Assembly: GCA_002700865.1 (NCBI GenBank)
Contig: PAFB01000143.1
Span: forward strand, 1 to 9,541
From: Rhodospirillaceae bacterium
Lineage (GTDB): Bacteria; Pseudomonadota; Alphaproteobacteria; UBA7985
DNA length: 9,541 nucleotides
Direction: 5' to 3'
The notes below the pieces were generated by a model that had not been told where the DNA came from, made no database searches, and was given only the letters and a program-made list of their open reading frames with translations. The position numbers and the translations under genes are program-made. Positions 6,186-9,541 of the stretch are shown here, in pieces (the first letter of the stretch is position 1; every line of letters begins with the position of its first letter).

Positions 6186-7309
6186 TTCAGACGAAACAGC
6201 CGTTCTGCTGCGACGCGTCCGTTGATGAGAATACGGACAGCGTGCGGGCCGGGGTAGTAAGTGGGTGTTGACAGCTGCTTAAACCGCAGGGTGGTCGCCA
6301 CTGTCACCGCTTGATCCGGCTTGAGTGCCATGTTTCGCAGCTTAAACACCTTTTCGCCGCGCTTGCCCTTGGCGAGCGTCCGCCCCAAGGCGTAGTCGAT
6401 CACCACGTTGACGATGCCGGTCTCGCGGTTCAGCACGGTGAAGGAAAGGTCTGCCGTACTGCCGATGTGAGGCTGTGCGGGGTCCAAATGAAGCTCTGAA
6501 ACCTCCACCCCCTCGCCGCCCTCAAAACCCAAAATGGCGAGCGCGCCGCGGTGGCCTTGTTTGATCAGGGGTCGCAGTCCGTGTTTGACTGTCCATTGCG
6601 AACCCGGCTGACCGGTGTTGAACCACGCTGCAGCGGCTTCAACGGCCCGGTCGGGGTGATATTTGGCGATATCATTGAGATTGTTGGCGACCGACCGACG
6701 CACGATCAGTCTTGGGTCGTTGTGCAGACCGTTAAGCAGGGCCACTACAGGTTCAGGATTGGCGATAAAGGCTTTGATCTGCTGCCCCCAAGGCAAGCGC
6801 GGCCTTGTGCCTTCGGACGCCAGCCGACGCACGCGCCAGTCGTGATCCTGTGACCATTGGCGAACATGCTCAAGCGCCAGATCAGGATGCTCGATCAGGA
6901 AGGCACGCACGGCGAATTCACAGCTATAGTGTTGCGTGAAAAACCGCATGGCGCGAAGGGCGGCTTCTGGGTTGGACAGGCCAAAGGCGGACAGGAACGT
7001 CACGTGCGGCCAAAACTCGAAACCGCCCATGCCTTCGTCGTCCGGTTCAGGCCCGGGATCACCCATGGCGCGCTGAACAACCGCCACCGCCGTCGCGAAA
7101 TCCTTGGGCAGGCACTGTCCCATCGCTGCGCAAATCTGCTCGGTCCGGGCCTTGAGCTCCAGATCAGCAAGACCGTCGCCAGCGAGACTTTCAAAAGCAG
7201 TGGCATCGAAAGAGCCCTCGACCTCAGCCAGCGACCGTCCCAACCGCTGGACATAACCGTGGTCATAGAACGCCTTCAGCATGCCGGGATTGGAGATTTT
7301 CTCTGGCAT
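6182..7309 (-). CDS. alkC: AlkC-type DNA alkylation repair protein (HEAT-like repeats plus C-terminal beta domain)
   Basis: This is a predicted DNA glycosylase of the AlkC/AlkD HEAT-like-repeat superfamily, which removes N-alkylated bases such as 3-methyladenine. The 375-residue protein has helical repeats over about 1-265. They include SCEFAVRAFL (129-138, with E131), WRVRRLASEGTRPRLPW (158-174) and VRRSVANNLNDIAKYHPD (203-220), stretches I recognise from the AlkC branch. Residues about 268-375 are beta-rich, with alternating hydrophobic strands and a closing YYPGPHAVRILING segment. This fits the Ig-like domain reported in some AlkC proteins. The frame is open upstream to 7438, but ATG 7309 begins the homologous region and has AGAGGAAC (7319-7326) and CAGGG upstream. 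The gene is convergent with hflX and divergent from trpG. Family membership is judged from remembered motifs; the exact lesion range is not known from sequence. Confidence 0.88.
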   Translation of the reverse strand: MPEKISNPGMLKAFYDHGYVQRLGRSLAEVEGSFDATAFESLAGDGLADLELKARTEQICAAMGQCLPKDFATAVAVVQRAMGDPGPEPDDEGMGGFEFWPHVTFLSAFGLSNPEAALRAMRFFTQHYSCEFAVRAFLIEHPDLALEHVRQWSQDHDWRVRRLASEGTRPRLPWGQQIKAFIANPEPVVALLNGLHNDPRLIVRRSVANNLNDIAKYHPDRAVEAAAAWFNTGQPGSQWTVKHGLRPLIKQGHRGALAILGFEGGEGVEVSELHLDPAQPHIGSTADLSFTVLNRETGIVNVVIDYALGRTLAKGKRGEKVFKLRNMALKPDQAVTVATTLRFKQLSTPTYYPGPHAVRILINGRVAAERLFRLN

Positions 7310-7355
7310 GGCAACCCTGTTCCTCTGCTTCAACCCATCGACGATTTCGACCACC

Positions 7356-7384
7356 CTTAGCGCGGCGCAACCGGGCAGGGTCAA
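7356..7384 (-). promoter_or_regulatory. Possible sigma-70-type promoter for alkC
   Basis: On the minus strand, TTGACC (7384-7379) matches five of six bases of the -35 consensus. A 17-base spacer separates it from GCTAAG (7361-7356), which matches three of six at -10. The start of transcription would fall near 7348, giving a leader of about 40 bases to ATG 7309. The spacing is good but the -10 is poor. Confidence 0.3.
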
Positions 7385-7418
7385 GGGATTTCTGATGCGA
7401 CTATTCGTATTCAAGATT

Positions 7419-7431
7419 GCGCCCGTGGCGC
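7419..7431. promoter_or_regulatory. Short palindrome abutting the trpG -35, possible operator
   Basis: GCGCC CGT GGCGC is a perfect 5-base inverted repeat with a 3-base centre. It ends directly before the predicted -35 of trpG. Its position in a divergent promoter region would suit a regulator site, but such short GC-rich palindromes are common by chance and I cannot name a binding protein. Confidence 0.2.
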
Positions 7432-7460
7432 GTGACAAGAGCGCGGGGCTTGCCTACAGT
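7432..7460 (+). promoter_or_regulatory. Promoter of trpGDC, predicted to give a leaderless transcript
   Basis: GTGACA (7432-7437) matches five of six bases at -35. A 17-base spacer leads to TACAGT (7455-7460), which matches four of six at -10. Only six bases separate the -10 from the trpG ATG at 7467, so transcription starting the usual six to eight bases downstream would begin at or beside the ATG. This agrees with the lack of a ribosome binding site before trpG. Confidence 0.5.
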
Positions 7461-7466
7461 CGGGCT

Positions 7467-8075
7467 ATGTTCATTCTCATCGATAACTACGACAGCTTCA
7501 CCTATAACCTCGTCCACTACCTTGGTGAATTGGGCGCGGAGGTCGAGGTGGTTCGCAACGACAAGATCACACCCATGGAAGTCATGGCGCGCCGGCCCGA
7601 AGGCGTCATTCTCTCCCCCGGCCCCTGCACACCGGATGACGCAGGGATATGTCTGGACATGGTTACAGTCGCAGCACAGACGCGCCTGCCGTTGCTGGGG
7701 GTATGCCTTGGGCACCAGTCGATCGGACAAGCGCTGGGCGGCCTGGTAATCAGGGAGACCCCGCGCCACGGCAAGCTTTCTGAAATCAGGCATCGCGGCA
7801 AGGGGCTGTTCAAGGGCCTGCCCGATACACTGAGCGCGACACGCTATCACTCGCTGGTGGTCGAGCGCGCCTCTCTCCCTGCCCATTTCGAAGTCACGGC
7901 GGAAACCACTGACGCGCTGATCATGGGCATGAATCATCGCGATTTGCCCATCCACGGGCTGCAGTTCCACCCGGAATCCATCGAAACCGAACACGGTCAC
8001 GACATGCTGCGAAACTTTCTCGACAGCGCGCGAGCGGCCAACAACCAGATTGAGTGGCCCAACGCCGCGGCCTAA
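7467..8075 (+). CDS. trpG: Anthranilate synthase glutamine amidotransferase subunit TrpG
   Basis: TrpG hydrolyses glutamine and channels ammonia to the TrpE subunit for conversion of chorismate to anthranilate; it may also serve aminodeoxychorismate synthase as PabA. The 202 residues form a class I glutamine amidotransferase with the family start FILIDNYDSFTYNLV, the oxyanion motif SPGPCTPDDAG, nucleophile C80 in GVCLGHQSIGQALGG, and catalytic H168 and E170 in QFHPESI. The frame is open further upstream to 7281, antisense to alkC, but the conserved N-terminus begins at ATG 7467. No ribosome binding site is visible; the predicted promoter places the transcript start at the ATG. trpD follows after 31 bases and trpC overlaps trpD, so the three are read as an operon. 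trpE is not adjacent and must lie elsewhere. Confidence 0.97.
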   Translation: MFILIDNYDSFTYNLVHYLGELGAEVEVVRNDKITPMEVMARRPEGVILSPGPCTPDDAGICLDMVTVAAQTRLPLLGVCLGHQSIGQALGGLVIRETPRHGKLSEIRHRGKGLFKGLPDTLSATRYHSLVVERASLPAHFEVTAETTDALIMGMNHRDLPIHGLQFHPESIETEHGHDMLRNFLDSARAANNQIEWPNAAA

Positions 8076-8091
8076 CGACCCATTTATTGAT

Positions 8092-8097
8092 TGAGGA
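8092..8097 (+). promoter_or_regulatory. Ribosome binding site that sets the trpD GTG start
   Basis: TGAGGA lies nine bases before GTG 8107 and is the best Shine-Dalgarno match in this intergenic stretch. It supports the GTG, which also begins the conserved TrpD N-terminus, over any later ATG. Confidence 0.75.
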
Positions 8098-8106
8098 CAG
8101 ATCGCT

Positions 8107-9132
8107 GTGTCATCGTTTATCAGCCTGTTAAATCAGATATCCTGCGGACAGGATTTGTCGGACGAGCAAGCCGAAAGCGCGGTACGCGCCATGATGTCGG
8201 GGGAAGTCTCACCGGCGCTGTCTGGAGCCTTTCTGTGGGGCCTGAAGACCAAGGGCGAAAGCGTGCAGGAAATCGCCGGCGCAGCACGGGCTATGCGTGG
8301 TCTGATGTCGGGCGTGCAGGCGCCGGACGGTGCGATCGACGTCTGCGGCACGGGCGGCGATAAATCCGGCACTTACAATATTTCGACTGCCGTTTCCTTT
8401 GTTCTGGCTGGCAGCGGGGTCCCCGTCGCCAAGCACGGCAACCGCGCCGCGACTTCAAAATCTGGCGCCGCCGATGTTCTCGCCGCGCTGGGGGTCAATC
8501 TCGACGCGGACTTCGGCCTGATCGAACAAGCCATAGCCGAGGCCAACGTCGGCTTCCTTTTCGCGCAGCGCCATCATGGCGCAATCAAACACGTGATGCC
8601 CGTTCGCAAGGAACTGCAAATCCCCACTGTCTTTAATTTGCTCGGCCCCCTGACGAACCCGGGCAAGGCGAAAATGCAGCTGCTCGGGGTGTTTGCGCCG
8701 CAATGGGTGGAACCGCTGGCGCGGGTGCTTAAGGAACTGGGGTCTGAGCGCGCCTGGGTGGTCTATGGCGCAAATAGTGACGGCTCGGGTCTGGACGAGA
8801 TGACCACCTGCGGGGAAACGCGGGTTGCCGAACTCAGGGATGGGAAAATCAACACCTTCATCATCACACCAGAAGACGCCGGGATCGAGCGCGCAAGGAT
8901 CGAAGACCTGCGCGGCGGCGAGGCTGACGAAAACGCTGCGGCTTTGCGCGCCGTCCTTGATGGCGAGGCCGGTCCTTATCGCGACATTGTCCTGCTCAAC
9001 GCAGCAGGCGCCCTGTGCGTTGCAGGCAAAGCCTCAGATATTGTCGCAGGTGTTGCTATGGCCCGCGAAGCCATCGATGGCGGCGCGGCGCGACGGGCGC
9101 TCGAACAACTGATTGCGATTACCAATGGCTGA
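8107..9132 (+). CDS. trpD: Anthranilate phosphoribosyltransferase TrpD
   Basis: TrpD transfers the phosphoribosyl group of PRPP to anthranilate, the second step from chorismate to tryptophan. The 341-residue length is normal for the stand-alone enzyme. Visible motifs are the PRPP loop CGTGGDKSGTYNIST (80-94), KHGNR (109-113) followed by SKSGAADVLAALG, the anthranilate-side segment FAQRHHGAIKHVMPVRKELQ, FNLLGPLTNP, and the metal-binding acidic pair D230/E231 in DGSGLDEMT. The start codon is GTG, supported by TGAGGA nine bases upstream. The gene follows trpG by 31 bases, and its last eight bases overlap the start of trpC, which suggests translational coupling. No TrpG domain is fused to it, unlike in E. 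coli. Confidence 0.98.
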   Translation: MSSFISLLNQISCGQDLSDEQAESAVRAMMSGEVSPALSGAFLWGLKTKGESVQEIAGAARAMRGLMSGVQAPDGAIDVCGTGGDKSGTYNISTAVSFVLAGSGVPVAKHGNRAATSKSGAADVLAALGVNLDADFGLIEQAIAEANVGFLFAQRHHGAIKHVMPVRKELQIPTVFNLLGPLTNPGKAKMQLLGVFAPQWVEPLARVLKELGSERAWVVYGANSDGSGLDEMTTCGETRVAELRDGKINTFIITPEDAGIERARIEDLRGGEADENAAALRAVLDGEAGPYRDIVLLNAAGALCVAGKASDIVAGVAMAREAIDGGAARRALEQLIAITNG

Positions 9133-9541
9133 TGTTCTGACCAAAATTTGCGATGACAAGCTCGAATGGATTGCTGCGAATAAAGCAAAGCGCTCGTTGG
9201 CAGACCTGGAAGCAATGGCGCATGAAGTTGAGCCGCCACGCGGCTTCATATCCGCTCTCAAGCGCACCAAAGACGCGGGGCGCTACGCGCTGATTGCTGA
9301 AATCAAGAAGGCCAGCCCGTCCAAAGGCCTGATCCGCGCAGACTTCGACCCCCCTGCTTTGGCTCAGGCCTATGCAGCGGGCGGCGCGACCTGCCTGTCG
9401 ATATTGACCGACGCCCCGTATTTTCAGGGCGACGACGCCTACCTTGCCGCAGCGCGGAACGCGGTTGCTCTGCCCTGCTTGCGTAAGGACTTCATGCTTG
9501 ACACCTATCAAGTCGCCGAAGCCCGCGCGATTGGCGCGGAC
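9125..9541 (+). CDS. trpC: Indole-3-glycerol-phosphate synthase TrpC, N-terminal part (runs off the window)
   Basis: TrpC closes the indole ring by converting carboxyphenylamino-deoxyribulose phosphate to indole-3-glycerol phosphate. The first 139 codons are present and the frame is still open at the window end; about half of the usual 260-270 residues is missing. The N-terminus is typical: MADVLTKICDDKLEWIAANK, then the barrel motif AEIKKASPSKG with E59 and K61, LSILTDAPYFQGDDAYL, and LRKDFMLDTYQV with K121; these correspond to the catalytic Glu and Lys residues of the family. ATG 9125 overlaps the trpD stop by eight bases, and no strong ribosome binding site is present, so re-initiation or coupling with trpD is likely. 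Whether a TrpF domain is fused downstream, as in E. coli, cannot be told. Confidence 0.96.
   Translation, partial: MADVLTKICDDKLEWIAANKAKRSLADLEAMAHEVEPPRGFISALKRTKDAGRYALIAEIKKASPSKGLIRADFDPPALAQAYAAGGATCLSILTDAPYFQGDDAYLAAARNAVALPCLRKDFMLDTYQVAEARAIGAD

Noticed and set aside
7310..7438. N-terminal extension of alkC to the start at 7438.
   Set aside because: The extra 43 residues show no family resemblance and would cover the predicted alkC promoter; ATG 7309 has upstream purine-rich sites and begins the conserved part.
7281..7466. Open extension of the trpG frame upstream of ATG 7467 (62 more codons).
   Set aside because: It is antisense to the alkC start and promoter, and its residues have no place in TrpG, whose conserved N-terminus begins at ATG 7467.

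Overview
The window looks like a stretch of alphaproteobacterial chromosome made of core genes, with no mobile element, CRISPR array, phage gene, tRNA or rRNA that I can see. The gene order ntrX-trkA-D-amino-acid aminotransferase-hfq-hflX is a conserved alphaproteobacterial arrangement. It is followed by an AlkC-type DNA repair gene on the opposite strand and then by trpG-trpD-trpC. All genes are moderately GC-rich, with similar codon use by eye, and nothing suggests recent transfer.

Layout. Bases 1-186 are a leader without a convincing gene; all three forward frames are closed by base 72, so the expected upstream ntrY is either outside the window or absent. Next come ntrX (187-1593), encoding an NtrX-type response regulator, and trkA (1623-2999), encoding the NAD-binding gating subunit of Trk potassium uptake; they are 29 bases apart. 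A 342-base gap follows. It may hold a small lipoprotein gene on the minus strand (2948-3142). Then comes a D-amino-acid aminotransferase gene (3342-4217), a 246-base gap, hfq (4464-4706) and hflX (4755-6185).

alkC (6182-7309, minus) meets hflX tail to tail, and their stop codons share one TTAA. alkC is divergent from trpG (7467-8075), with 157 bases between the starts. trpD (8107-9132) starts with GTG behind a good ribosome binding site. trpC begins inside the end of trpD (9125) and runs off the window, so only its first 139 codons are present.

How the genes work together. ntrX and trkA link regulation of nitrogen or redox/envelope state with potassium uptake. The aminotransferase supplies or removes D-amino acids, probably D-Glu/D-Ala for peptidoglycan. 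hfq (RNA chaperone) and hflX (ribosome-associated GTPase) form a post-transcriptional pair. TrpG, TrpD and TrpC act at the chorismate-to-indole-glycerol-phosphate part of tryptophan synthesis; trpE, trpF and trpBA are not in the window.

I do not see an undescribed multi-gene system. The points most worth checking are a promoter that would make the trpG transcript leaderless, a possible small antisense lipoprotein after trkA, altered ATPase motifs in NtrX, a proline-rich insert in the HflX G domain, an intercistronic hairpin between hfq and hflX, and the shared hflX/alkC stop.
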